Of a stretch of DNA of 64,000 nt, positions 10,358-23,783 are shown in pieces. Made by a program: the position numbers and the translations under genes. Each line of letters begins with the position of its first letter. The first letter of the stretch is position 1. Source of the DNA: Sipunculus nudus (Eukaryota; Annelida; Sipuncula; Golfingiida; Sipunculidae); the NCBI GenBank assembly GCA_026874595.1, contig CM049313.1, positions 78,998,659 to 79,062,658 on the forward strand, written 5' to 3'. Below the pieces are notes generated by a model. That model was given only the letters and a program-made list of their open reading frames with translations. It was not told where the DNA came from and did no database searches.

Positions 10358-12519
10358 TACGGTCCGCCATGTACCCCGGCGGTCGGCACCTTTTATTTTG
10401 TTTTCGTTGTCGCCAAACATTACTCGCCAGGTGTCATTGATGTCAATTACAAGGACTTATGCTTGTTAGGTCACCTAACTGTAAGTCAACTGAGGTATAT
10501 AGCAATGGCGCTTTGACCGTCGTGCGTCCTGCCGTCCGTTCGCAGGGCACAAGTTGTAACTGATGGTCCCAGAAACTGCTAAGTAAAGATCCAGGGAGGT
10601 CATTAAAAAATATCCTCGGAAACCTGAAATTAGGTCACTTCGACCTATATCCTTCCACCTATATAGCTTGAAAGTACCCCACAAAGTAAAAAAAAATTGA
10701 TATCAAATATGGATTGTCATGAAAATTGCCTTATATATTGACTATAAATAATTTTGTCATTTCCCTTAATGGGCTGACGCCACCTGCATTTTTCTTATTG
10801 TAACGAATATTTATTTCTATTATTTTACTATATAATGACAACAATCATGTCATTTTATCAGCTGTGATTACATCTAGCGTCCCAAAACCTGGTGTGTTTA
10901 TTGACTACAAATAGTAATCACCCTGTCTGTGTGTCTGTTCGTCTGTCTGTCTGTTCATCCACACAATTTTGTTTCCAGATGATAATTCCAGGTTGGTTTG
11001 ACAAATCTTGACTTACATATGGCCCCCCACTGAAGCACGAATCTGTAAGATTTTTGGGTTATGAGGTCAAAGGTCGAAGTCACAGGACTCACTTGTTTAA
11101 AAAGATTATGGTTGCATTTTATGCCAAGCTTATCATCCCAAACCTTCCATCTTGCGCATTTAGCTGACTTGGCAGTATGTGGGAGAGCATAAATGATTTT
11201 TCTGGGTCGCCATTAGAGAAAGAACCCTGTCGATTTTAGGGCCCAGCGATCAAAGACGAAGGTTACAGGACCCATTTCTATAAAAAGAATGCTTATGCAT
11301 TTCAAGCCAAACTTTATGTCACAAACCTTGTATCTTCCGGATATTGCTCACCTGTCGATAGTGGAAGATTCTCTTTGATTTCGGGGTCATAGGGTCAAAG
11401 GTCAAAGTCACAGGGCCCTTCGGTTCACAAATTAGGTTATGGTGGAAATCTGCTTTGGACGGACAGTTTGGCTTTAAATATTGGTTTTATTAATGACCCA
11501 CAACTAAAGTAAGAACCATTTTGATTTATAGTGTCCAGAGATCGAAGGTGAAGGTTATAGGAGCCTCATCTTTAAAAAGATTATGGAAGCACTGTAAATC
11601 AAACTTTTCATCCCAAACTTTCCATCTTTCACACATGGCTCACTCGCCCAAAGTGAGGAAATCTGTAGCCTTTTGGGTTACCTGGTCAGAGTTAAAGGTC
11701 ACTTTTATAAAGATTGTTACAGAAATCGAAATGCTGCAAGTTCAAGGATAATAAGTTCTCCGATTTTTTGGTCACGAGGTCATTGATTTAAGGTCACAGG
11801 ACTGTCATTCTGAAAAATTTCTTTAAAAAATATCCTGATAGACAAATTCAGTTGAGCGTCGAGACCCATGAGTCCTTAGTTTGAGATAAATCATTTAAAT
11901 TAGTATTGAGTTTTTATTAGCATTAAGAAAGAACTTGAATATTTGCAACCCGCAGTATTGACTCTTTGTCCTGTATGTTAAAAGATCATACCTTGTAATC
12001 AATTCTGAACAGACTGAGTCGCTGGATATTCAGAAAATAAAATTCGGAGAGGGTACTCTCAGAGAATTGGAAGAAAATCTAGTTATGTCGGTAGTAAGGC
12101 AGTTCAGTTGAGTATCCTGTTATTGGACATTTACCACACGAGCTGAGCAGTCATTTCTATGAATTTTTCTTGATATAGATAGTTTGAAATAACGGGACCC
12201 GCCAAATTACTTTTTGAGCCTCAACGAATAATTTGATAGTAACTAAGAAATTCAGGAACATTTTAACTTGTATCCTCACTGATATGGAAAATTAAACTCT
12301 TTCCAGACATTGACAGCATTTGTGATATGACTTTGTGAAATCAATACCACATTGATTTTCAATTTTAAATGTCTGCTTTTCAAGAGAAAGCGTTCATGTA
12401 ATTGCACTGGTAATAGAAGGAACGGAAATGCTCTCACCATTTTAATTTTGTGAAATGAGAAGCAGATGATCAATTGAGGATAGCGAATGGGGGGGAAATC
12501 ATGACACTATTGTGTGCCG

Positions 12520-12592
12520 GCCTAGATAGCTCAGTTGGGAGAGCGTTAGACTGAAGATCTAAAGGTCCCTGGTTCAATCCCGGGTCTGGGCA
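12520..12592 (+). tRNA. tRNA-Phe (GAA), copy 6
   Basis: Identical to the consensus. The only change nearby is upstream (tgtgtgccg instead of tgtatgccg), which leaves the TGCCG leader unchanged. Confidence 0.95.
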
Positions 12593-14755
12593 TACGGTCC
12601 GCCATGTACCCCGGCGGTCGGCACCTTTTATTTTGTTTTCGTTGTCGCCAAACATTACTCGCCAGGTGTCATTGATGTCAATTACAAGGACTTATGCTTG
12701 TTAGGTCAGCTAACTGTAAGTCAACTGAGGTATATAGCAGTGGCGCTTTGACCGCCGTGCGTCCTGCCGTCCGTTCGCAGGGCACAAGTTGTAACTGATG
12801 GTCCCAGAAACTGCTAAGTAAAGATCCAGGGAGGTCATTAAAAAATATCCTCGGAAACCTGAAATTAGGTCACTTCGACCTATATCCTTCCACCTATATA
12901 GCTTGAAAGTACCCCACAAAGTAAAAAAAAATTGATATCAAATATGGATTGTCATGAAAATTGCCTTATATATTGACTATAAATAATTTTGTCATTTCCC
13001 TTAATGGGCTGACGCCACCTGCATTTTTCTTATTGTAACGAATATTTATTTCTATTATTTTACTATATAATGACAACAATCATGTCATTTTATCAGCTGT
13101 GATTACATCTAGTGTCCCAAAACCTGGTGTGTTTATTGACTACAAATAGTAATCACCCTGTCTGTGTGTCTGTTCGTCTGTCTGTCTGTTCATCCACACA
13201 ATTTTGTTTCCAGATGATAATTCCAGGTTGGTTTGACAAATCTTGACTTACATATGGCCCCCCACTGAAGCACGAATCTGTAAGATTTTTGGGTTATGAG
13301 GTCAAAGGTCGAGGTCACAGGACTCACTTGTTTAAAAAGATTATGGTTGCATTTTATGCCAAGCTTTTCATCCCAAACCTTCCATCTTGCGCATTTAGCT
13401 GACTTGGCAGTATGTGGGAGAGCATAAATGATTTTTCTGGGTCGCCATTAGAGTAAGAACCCTGTCGATTTTAGGGCCCAGCGATCAAAGGCGAAGGTTA
13501 CAGGACCCATTTCTATAAAAAGAATGCGTATGCATTTCAAGCCAAACTTTATGTCACAAACCTTGTATCTTCCGGATATTGCTCACCTGTCGATAGTGGA
13601 AGATTCTCTTTGATTTCGGGGTCATAGGGTCAAAGGTCAAAGTCACAGGGCCCTTCGGTTCACAAATTAGGTTATGGTGGAAATCTGCTTTGGACGGACA
13701 GTTTGGCTTTAAATATTGGTTTTATTAATGACCCACAACTAAAGTAAGAACCATTTTGATTTATAGTGTCCAGAGATCGAAGGTGAAGGTTATAGGAGCC
13801 TCATCTTTAAAAAGATTATGGAAGCACTGTAAATCAAACTTTTCATCCCAAACTTTCCATCTTTCACACATGGCTCACTCGCCCAAAGTGAGGAAATCTG
13901 TAGCCTTTTGGGTTACCTGGTCAGAGTTAAAGGTCACTTTTATAAAGATTGTTACAGAAATCGAAATGCTGCAAGTTCAAGGATAATAAGTTCTCCGATT
14001 TTTTGGTCACGAGGTCATTGATTTAAGGTCACAGGACTGTCATTCTGAAAAATTTCTTTAAAAAATATCCTGATAGACAAATTCAGTTGAGCGTCGAGAC
14101 CCATGAGTCCTTAGTTTGAGATAAATCATTTAAATTAGTATTGAGTTTTTATTAGCATTAAGAAAGAACTTGAATATTTGCAACCCGCAGTATTGACTCT
14201 TTGTCCTGTATGTTAAAAGATCATACCTTGTAATCAATTCTGAACAGACTGAGTCGCTGGATATTCAGAAAATAAAATTCTGAGAGGGTACTCTCAGAGA
14301 ATTGGAAGAAAATCTAGTTATGTCGGTAGTAAGGCAGTTCAGTTGAGTATCCTGTTATTGGACATTTACCACACGAGCTGAGCAGTCATTTCTATGAATT
14401 TGTCTTGATATAGATAGTTTGAAATAACGAGACCCGCCAAATTACTTTTTGAGCCTCAACGAATAATTTGATAGTAACTAAGAAATTCAGGAACATTTTA
14501 ACTTGTATCCTCACTGATATGGAAAATTAAACTCTTTCCAGACATTGACAGCATTTGTGATATGACTTTGTGAAATCAATACCACATTGATTTTCAATTT
14601 TAAATGTCTGCTTTTCAAGAGAAAGCGTTCATGTAATTGCACTGGTAATAGAAGGAACGGAAATGCTCTCACCATTTTTAATTTTGTGAAATGAGAAGCA
14701 GATGATCAATTGAGGATAGCGAATGGGGGGGAAATCATGACACTATTGTATGCCG

Positions 14756-14760
14756 GCCTA

Positions 14761-14796
<36 letters not shown>

Positions 14797-14828
14797 AAAG
14801 GTCCCTGGTTCAATCCCGGGTCTGGGCA
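14756..14828 (+). tRNA. tRNA-Phe (GAA), copy 7, one anticodon-stem change
   Basis: One substitution, T28C, turns the 28-42 pair of the anticodon stem into a C-A mismatch. The rest matches the consensus. The anticodon and both promoter boxes are intact, so it may be weakened rather than dead. Confidence 0.9.
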
Positions 14829-16959
14829 TACGGTCCGCCATGTACCCCGGCGGTCGGCACCTTTTATTTTGTTTTCGTTGTCGCCAAACATTACTCGCCA
14901 GGTGTCATTGATGTCAATTACAAGGATTTATGCTTGTTAGGTCAGCTAACTGTAAGTCAACTGAGGTATATAGCAGTGGCGCTTTGACCGTCGTGCGTCC
15001 TGCCGTCCGTTCGCAGGGCACAAGTTGTAACTGATGGTCCCAGAAACTGCTAAGTAAAGATCCAGGGAGGTCATTAAAAAATATCCTCGGAAACCTGAAA
15101 TTAGGTCACTTCGACCTATATCCTTTCACCTATATAGCTTGAAAGTACCCCACAAAGTAAAAAAAAATTGATATCAAATATGGATTGTCATGAAAATTGC
15201 CTTATATATTGACTATAAATAATTTTGTCATTTCCCTTAATGGGCTGACGCCACCTGCATTTTTCTTATTGTAACGAATATTTATTTCTATTATTTTACT
15301 ATATAATGACAACAATCATGTCATTTTATCAGCTGTGATTACATCTTGTGTCCCAAAACCTGGTGTGTTTATTGACTACAAATAGCAATCACCCTGTCTG
15401 TGTGTCTGTACGTCTGTCTGTCTGTTCATCCACACAATTTTGTTTCCAGATGATAATTCCAGGTTGGTTTGACAAATCTTGACTTACATATGGCCCCCCA
15501 CTGAAGCACGAATCTGTAAGATTTTTGGGTTATGAGGTCAAAGGTCGAGGTCACAGGACTCACTTGTTTAAAAAGATTATGGTTGCATTTTATGCCAAGC
15601 TTTTCATCCCAAACCTTCCATCTTGCGCATTTAGCTGACTTGGCAGTATGTGGGAGAGCATAAATGATTTTTCTGGGTCGCCATTAGAGTAAGAACCCTG
15701 TCGATTTTAGGGCCCAGCGATCAAAGGCGAAGGTTACAGGACCCATTTCTATAAAAAGAATGCGTATGCATTTCAAGCCAAACTCTATGTCACAAACCTT
15801 GTATCTTCCGGATATTGCTCACCTGTCGATAGTGGAAGATTCTCTTTGATTTCGGGGTCATAGGGTCAAAGGTCAAAGTCACAGGGCCCTTCGGTTCACA
15901 AATTAGGTTATGGTGGAAATCTGCTTTGGACGGACAGTTTGGCTTTAAATATTGGTTTTATTAATGACCCACAACTAAAGTAAGAACCATTTTGATTTAT
16001 AGTGTCCAGAGATCGAAGGTGAAGGTTATAGGAGCCTCATCTTTAAAAAGATTATGGAAGCACTGTAAATCAAACTTTTCATCCCAAACTTTCCATCTTT
16101 CACACATGGCTCACTCGCCCAAAGTGAGGAAATCTGTAGCCTTTTGGGTTACCTGGTCAGAGTTAAAGGTCACTTTTATAAAGATTGTTACAGAAATCGA
16201 AATGCTGCAAGTTCAAGGATAATAAGTTCTCCGATTTTTTGGTCACGAGGTCATTGATTTAAGGTCACAGGACTGTCATTCTGAAAAATTTCTTTAAAAA
16301 ATATCCTGATAGACAAATTCAGTTGAGCGTCGAGACCCATGAGTCCTTAGTTTGAGATAAATCATTTAAATTAGTATTGAGTTTTTATTAGCATTAAGAA
16401 AGAACTTGAATATTTGCAACCCGCAGTATTGACTCTTTGTCCTGTATGTTAAAAGATCATACCTTGTAATCAATTCTGAACAGACTGAGTCGCTGGATAT
16501 TCAGAAAATAAAATTCGGAGAGGGTACTCTCAGAGAATTGGAAGAAAATCTAGTTATGTCGGTAGTAAGGCAGTTCAGTTGAGTATCCTGTTATTGGACA
16601 TTTACCACACGAGCTGAGCAGTCATTTCTATGAATTTTTCTTGATATAGATAGTTTGAAATAACGAGACCCGCCAAATTACTTTTTGAGCCTCAACGAAT
16701 AATTTGATAGTAACTAAGAAATTCAGGAACATTTTAACTTGTATCCTCACTGATATGGAAAATTAAACTCTTTCCAGACATTGACAGCATTTGTGATATG
16801 ACTTTGTGAAATCAATACCACATTGATTTTCAATTTTAAATGTCTGCTTTTCAAGAGAAAGCGTTCATGTAATTGCACTGGTAATAGAAGGAACGGAAAT
16901 GCTCTCACCATTTTAATTTTGTGAAATGAGAAGCAGATGATCAATTGAGGATAGCGAAT

Positions 16960-16973
16960 GGGGGGGGGGGGGG
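16960..16973 (+). repeat. Expanded G-run (14 G)
   Basis: The G-run before the tRNA, 7 bases in copy 1, is 14 here. It is the main reason this monomer interval is 2,242 bp. Confidence 0.85.
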
Positions 16974-16997
16974 AAATCATGACACTATTGTATGCCG

Positions 16998-17070
16998 GCC
17001 TAGATAGCTCAGTTGGGAGAGCGTTAGACTGAAGATCTAAAGGTCCCTGGTTCAATCCCGGGTCTGGGCA
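16998..17070 (+). tRNA. tRNA-Phe (GAA), copy 8
   Basis: Identical to the consensus. The trailer hairpin loop carries atatacccc instead of atgtacccc; the stem is unchanged. Confidence 0.95.
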
Positions 17071-19201
17071 TACGGTCCGCCATATACCCCGGCGGTCGGC
17101 ACCTTTTATTTTGTTTTCGTTGTCGCCAAACATTACTCGCCAGGTGTCATTGATGTCAATTACAAGGACTTATGCTTGTTAGGTCAGCTAACTGTAAGTC
17201 AACTGAGGTATATTGCAATGGCGCTTTGACCGTCGTGCGTCCTGCCGTCCGTTCGCAGGGCACAAGTTGTAACTGATGGTCCCAGAAACTGCTAAGTAAA
17301 GATCCAGGGAGGTCATTAAAAAATATCCTCGGAAACCTGAAATTAGGTCACTTCGACCTATATCCTTCCACCTATATAGCTTGAAAGTACCCCACAAAGT
17401 AAAAAAAAATTGATATCAAATATGGATTGTCATGAAAATTGCCTTATATATTGACTATAAATAATTTTGTCATTTCCCTTAATGGGCTGACGCCACCTGC
17501 ATTTTTCTTATTGTAACGAATATTTATTACTATTATTTTACTATATAATGACAACAATCATGTCATTTTATCAGCTGTGATTACATCTTGTGTCCCAAAA
17601 CCTGGTGTGTTTATTGACTACAAATAGTAATCACCCTGTCTGTGTGTCTGTACGTCTGTCTGTCTGTTCATCCACACAATTTTGTTTCCAGATGATAATT
17701 CCAGGTTGGTTTGACAAATCTTGACTTACATATGGCCCCCCACTGAAGCACGAATCTGTAAGATTTTTGGGTTATGAGGTCAAAGGTCGAGGTCACAGGA
17801 CTCACTTGTTTAAAAAGATTATGGTTGCATTTTATGCCAAGCTTTTCATCCCAAACCTTCCATCTTGCGCATTTAGCTGACTTGGCAGTATGTGGGAGAG
17901 CATAAATGATTTTTCTGGGTCGCCATTAGAGTAAGAACCCTGTCGATTTTAGGGCCCAGCGATCAAAGACGAAGGTTACAGGACCCATTTCTATAAAAAG
18001 AATGCGTATGCATTTCAAGCCAAACTTTATGTCACAAACCTTGTATCTTCCGGATATTGCTCACCTGTCGATAGTGGAAGATTCTCTTTGATTTCGGGGT
18101 CATAGGGTCAAAGGTCAAAGTCACAGGGCCCTTCGGTTCACAAATTAGGTTATGGTGGAAATCTGCTTTGGACGGACAGTTTGGCTTTAAATATTGGTTT
18201 TATTAATGACCCACAACTAAAGTAAGAACCATTTTGATTTATAGTGTCCAGAGATCGAAGGTGAAGGTTATAGGAGCCTCATCTTTAAAAAGATTATGGA
18301 AGCACTGTAAATCAAACTTTTCATCCCAAACTTTCCATCTTTCACACATGGCTCACTCGCCCAAAGTGAGGAAATCTGTAGCCTTTTGGGTTACCTGGTC
18401 AGAGTTAAAGGTCACTTTTATAAAGATTGTTACAGAAATCGAAATGCTGCAAGTTCAAGGATAATAAGTTCTCCGATTTTTTGGTCACGAGGTCATTGAT
18501 TTAAGGTCACAGGACTGTCATTCTGAAAAATTTCTTTAAAAAATATCCTGATAGACAAATTCAGTTGAGCGTCGAGACCCATGAGTCCTTAGTTTGAGAT
18601 AAATCATTTAAATTAGTATTGAGTTTTTATTAGCATTAAGAAAGAACTTGAATATTTGCAACCCGCAGTATTGACTCTTTGTCCTGTATGTTAAAAGATC
18701 ATACCTTGTAATCAATTCTGAACAGACTGAGTCGCTGGATATTCAGAAAATAAAATTCTGAGAGGGTACTCTCAGAGAATTGGAAGAAAATCTAGTTATG
18801 TCGGTAGTAAGGCAGTTCAGTTGAGTATCCTGTTATTGGACATTTACCACACGAGCTGAGCAGTCATTTCTATGAATTTGTCTTGATATAGATAGTTTGA
18901 AATAACGAGACCCGCCAAATTACTTTTTGAGCCTCAACGAATAATTTGATAGTAACTAAGAAATTCAGGAACATTTTAACTTGTATCCTCACTGATATGG
19001 AAAATTAAACTCTTTCCAGACATTGACAGCATTTGTGATATGACTTTGTGAAATCAATACCACATTGATTTTCAATTTTAAATGTCTGCTTTTCAAGAGA
19101 AAGCGTTCATGTAATTGCACTGGTAATAGAAGGAACGGAAATGCTCTCACCATTTTAATTTTGTGAAATGAGAAGCAGATGATCAATTGAGGATAGCGAA
19201 T

Positions 19202-19218
19202 GGGGGGGGGGGGGGGGG
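19202..19218 (+). repeat. Expanded G-run (17 G)
   Basis: Seventeen consecutive G upstream of tRNA copy 9, the longest uninterrupted tract together with the one at 49345-49361. Length may be uncertain because homopolymers are error-prone in sequencing. Confidence 0.85.
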
Positions 19219-19242
19219 AAATCATGACACTATTGTATGCCG

Positions 19243-19315
19243 GCCTAGATAGCTCAGTTGGGAGAGCGTTAGACTGAAGATCTAAAGGTCCCTGGTTCAA
19301 TCCCGGGTCTGGGCA
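19243..19315 (+). tRNA. tRNA-Phe (GAA), copy 9, at the A/B subfamily switch
   Basis: Identical to the consensus. Upstream flank is subfamily A (long G-run, cactattg). Downstream flank is subfamily B (ggttggcacc in the trailer, ggatttatgc, gaggtatagc). In the trailer CGGCA is changed to TGGCA, which keeps pairing with the GCCG leader through a G-U wobble. Confidence 0.95.
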
Positions 19316-22300
19316 TACGGTCCGCCATGTACCCCGGCGGTTGGCACCTTTTATTTTGTTTTCGTTGTCGCCAAACATTACTCGCCAGGTGTCATTGATG
19401 TCAATTACAAGGATTTATGCTTGTTAGGTCAGCTGACTGTAAGTCAACTGAGGTATAGCAATGGCGCTTTGACCGTCGTGCGTCCTGCCGTCCGTTCGCA
19501 GGGCACAAGTTGTAACTGTTGGTCCCAGAAACTGCTAAGTAAAGATCCAGGGAGGTCATTAAAAAATATCCTCGGAAACCTGAAATTAGGTCACTTCGAC
19601 CTATATCCTTCCACCTATATAGCTTGAAAGTACCCCACAAAGTAAAAAAAAATTGATATCAAATATGGATTGTCATGAAAATTGCCTTATATATTGACTA
19701 TAAATAATTTTGTCATTTCCGTTAATGGGCTGACGTCACCTGCATTTTTCTTATTGTAACGAATATTTATTTCTATTATTTTACTATATAATGACAACAA
19801 TCATGTCATTTTATCAGCTGTGATTACATCTAGTGTCCCAAAACCTGGTGTGTTTATTGACTGCAAATAGTAATCACCCTGTCTGTGCGTCTGTTCGTCT
19901 GTCTGTCTGTTCATCCACACAATTTTCTTTCCAGATGATAATTCCAGGTTGGTTTGACAAATCTTGACTTACATATGGCCCCCCACTGAAGCACGAATCT
20001 GTAAGATTTTTGGGTTATGAGGTCAAAGGTCGAGGTCACAGGACTCACTTGTTTAAAAAGATTATGGTTGCATTTTATGCCAAGCTTTTCATACCAAACC
20101 TTCCATCTTGCGCATTTAGCTGACTTGGCAGTATGTGGGAGAGCATAAATCATTTTTCTGGGTCGCCATTAAAGTAAGAACCCTGTCGATTTTAGGGCCC
20201 AGCGATCAAAGACGAAGGTTACAGGACCCATTTCTATAAAAAGAATGCGTATGCATTTCAAGCCAAACTTTATGTCACAAACCTTGTATCTTCCGGATAT
20301 TGCTCACCTGTCGATAGTGGAAGATTCTCTTTGATTTCGGGGTCATAGGGTCAAAGGACAAAGTCACAGGGCCCTTCGGTTCACAAATTAGGTTATGGTG
20401 GAAATCTGCTTTGGACAGACAGTTTGGCTTTAAATATTGATTTTATAAATGACCCACAACTAAAGTAAGAAACATTTTGATTTATAGTGTCCAGAGATCG
20501 AAGGTGAAGGTTATAGGAGCCTCATCTTTAAAGAGATTGTGGAAGCACTGTAAATCAAACTTTTCATCCCAAACTTTCCATCTTTCACACATGGCTTACT
20601 CGCCCAAAGTGAGGAAATCTGTGGCCTTTTGGGTTACCTGGTCAGAGTTAAAGGTCACTTTTATAAAGATTGTTACAGAAATCGAAATGCTGCAAGTTCA
20701 AGGATAATAAGTTCTCCGATTTTTTGGTCACGAGGTCATTGATTTAAGGTCACAGGACTGCCATTCTGAAAAATTTCTTTAAAAAATATCCTGATAGACA
20801 AATTCAGTTGAGCGTCGAGACCCATGAGTCCTTAGTTTGAGATAAATCATTTAAATTAGTATTGAGTTTTTATTAGCATTAAGAAAGAACTTGAATATTT
20901 GCAACCCGCAGTATTGACTCTTTGTCCTGTATGTTAAAAGATCATACCTTGTAATCAATTCTGAACAGACTGAGTCGCTGGATATTCAGAAAATAATATT
21001 CTGAGAGGGTACTCTCAGAGAATTGGAAGAAAATCTAGTTATGTCGGTAGTAAGGCAGTTCAGTTGAGTATCCTGTTATTGGACATTTACCACACGAGCT
21101 GAGCAGTCATTTCTATGAATTTGTCTTGATATAGATAGTTTGAAATAACGAGACCCGCCAAATTATTTTTTGAGCCTCAACGAATAATTTGATAGTAACT
21201 AAGAAATTCAGGAACATTTTAACTTGTATCCTCACTGATATGGAAAATTAAACTCTTTCCAGACATTGACGGCATTTGTGATATGACTTTGTGAAATCAA
21301 TACCACATTGATTTTCAATTTTAAATGTCTGCTATTCAAGAGAAAGCGTTCATGTAATTGCACTGCTAATAGAAGGAACGGAAATGCTCTCACCATTTTA
21401 ATTTTGTGAAATGAGAAGCAGATGATCAATTGAGAATAGCGAATGGGGGTAAATCATGACTGCATTGTATGCCGGCCTAGATAGCTCAGTTGGGAGAGCG
21501 TTAGACTGAAGATCTAAAGGTCCCTGGTTCAATCCCGGGTCTGGGCATACGTTCCGCCATGTACCCCGGCGGTCGGCACCTTTTATTTTGTTTTCGTTGT
21601 CGCCAAACATTACTCGCCAGGTGTCATTGATGTCAATTACAAGGATTTATGCTTGTTAGGTCAGCTGACTGTAAGTCAACTGAGGTATAGCAATGGCGCT
21701 TTGACCGTCGTGCGTCCTGCCGTCCGTTCGCAGGGCACAAGTTGTAACTGATGGTCCCAGAAACTGCTAAGTAAAGATCCAGGGAGGTCATTAAAAAATA
21801 TCCTCGGAAACCTGAAATTAGGTCACTTCGACCTATATCCTTCCACCTATAGGGCTTGAAAGTACCCCACAAAGTAAAAAAAAAAAAATTGATATCAAAT
21901 ATGGACTGTCATGAAAATTGCCTTATATATTGACTAGAAATAATTTTGTCATTTCCCTTAATGAGCTGACGCCACCTGCATTTTTCTTATTGTAACGAAT
22001 ATTTATTTCTATTATTTTACTATATAATGACAACAATCATGTCATTTTATCAGCTGTGATTACATCTTGTGTCCCAAAACCTGGTGTGTTTATTGACTAC
22101 AAATAGTAATCACCCTGTCTGTGTGTCTGTTCGTCTGTCTGTCTGTTCATCCACACAATTTTGTTTCCAGATGATAATTCCAGGTTGGTTTGACAAATCT
22201 TGACTTACATATGGCCCCCCACTGAAGCACGAATCTGTAAGATTTTTGGGTTATGAGGTCAAAGGTCGAGGTCACAGGACTCTCTTGTTTAAAAAGATTA

Positions 22301-22989
22301 TGGTTGCATTTTATGCCAAGCTTTTCATCCCAAACCTTCCATCTTGCGCATTTAGCTGACTTGGCAGTATGTGGGAGAGCATTAATGATTTTTCTGGGTC
22401 GCCATTAAAGTAAGAACCCTGTCGATTTTGGGGCACAGCGATCAAAGACGAAGGTTACAGGACCCATTTCTATAAAAAGAATGCGTATGCATTTCAAGCC
22501 AAACTTTATGTCACAAACCTTGTATCTTCCGGATATTGCTCACCTGTCGATAGTGGAAGATTCTCTTTGATTTCGGGGTCATAGGGTGAAAGGTCAAAGT
22601 CACAGGGCCCTTCGGTTCACAAATTAGGTTATGGTAGAAATCTGCTTTGGACAGACAGTTTGGCTTTAAATATTGATTTTATAAATGACCCACAACTAAA
22701 GTAAGAACCATTTTGATTAATAGTGTCCAGAGATCGAAGGTGAAGGTTATAGGAGCCTCATCTTTAAAAAGATTGTGGAAGCACTTTAAATCAAACTTTT
22801 CATCCCAAACTTTCTATCTTTCACACATGGCTTACTCGCCCAAAGTGAGGAAATCTGTAGCCTTTTGGGTTACCTGGTCAGAGTTAAAGGTCACTTTTAT
22901 AAAGATTGTTACAGAAATCGAAATGCTGCAAGTTCAAGGATAATAAGTTCTCCGATTTTTTGGTCACGAGGTCATTGATTTAAGGTCAT
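19316..22989 (+). repeat. Subfamily-B monomers 9-10 and start of monomer 11 block
   Basis: From just after tRNA 9 the diagnostic bases change to gaggtatagc, ggacagacag, tattgattttataaatg and aataatattctg. Before the tRNAs, the G-run becomes gggggtaaatcatgactgcattg. These are the marks of subfamily B, which fills the rest of the array. No insertion or host gene is seen. Confidence 0.85.
21475..21547 (+). tRNA. tRNA-Phe (GAA), copy 10
   Basis: Identical to the consensus. The trailer begins tacgttccgcc rather than tacggtccgcc, which removes only the optional outer hairpin pair. Confidence 0.95.
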
Positions 22990-23710
22990 AGGACTGTCAT
23001 TCTGAAAAATTTCTTTAAAAAATATCCTGATAGACAAATTCAGTTGAGCGTCGAGACCCACGAGTCCTTAGTTTGAGATAAATCATTTAAATTAGTATTG
23101 AGTTTTTATTAGCATTAAGAAAGAACTTGAATATTTGCAACCCGCAGTATTGACTCTATGTCCTGTATGTTAAAAGATCATACCTTGTAATCAATTCTGA
23201 ACAGACTGAGTCGCTGGATATTCAGAAAATAATATTCTGAGAGGGTACTCTCAGAGAATTGGAAGAAAATCTAGTTATGTCGGTAGTAAGGCAGTTCAGT
23301 TGAGTATCCTGTTATTGGACATTTACCACACGAGCTGAGCAGTCATTTCTATGAATTTTTCTTGATATAGATAGTTTGAAATAACGAGACCCGCCAAATT
23401 ACTTTTTGAGCCTCAACGAATAATTTGATAGTAACTAAGAAATTCAGGAACATTTTAACTTGTATCCTCACTGATATGGAAAATTAAACTCTTTCCAGAC
23501 ATTGACAGCATTTGTGATATGACTTTGTGAAATCAATACCACATTGATTTTCAATTTTAAATGTCTGCTTTTCAAGAGAAAGCGTTCATGTAATTGCACT
23601 GGTAATAGAAGGAAGGGAAATGCTCTCACCATTTTAATTTTGTGAAATGAGAAGCAGATGATCAATTGAAAATAGCAAATGGGGGTAAATCATGACTGCA
23701 TTGTATGCCG

Positions 23711-23783
23711 GCCTAGATAGCTCAGTTGGGAGAGCGTTAGACTGAAGATCTAAAGGTCCCTGGTTCAATCCCGGGTCTGGGAA
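23711..23783 (+). tRNA. tRNA-Phe-like, copy 11, broken first acceptor pair
   Basis: C72 is changed to A, so the terminal G1-C72 pair is lost; the rest equals the consensus. This would hamper end processing and aminoacylation. The same change is in copy 14, which is its duplicate. Confidence 0.9.

Larger units (their letters stand above)
3580..19242 (+). repeat. Seven subfamily-A monomers (2-8)
   Basis: Monomers start at 3580, 5816, 8051, 10285, 12520, 14756 and 16998, with lengths 2234-2245 bp. They share diagnostic bases: gaggtatatag (gaggtatattg in monomer 8) after the trailer, ggacggacag, tattggttttattaatg, and a G-run followed directly by aaatcatgacactattg before the tRNA. Differences among them are scattered single bases and G-run length. 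No inserted element is present. Open frames of 61-129 codons recur at fixed monomer positions but lack features of real genes. Confidence 0.9.
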
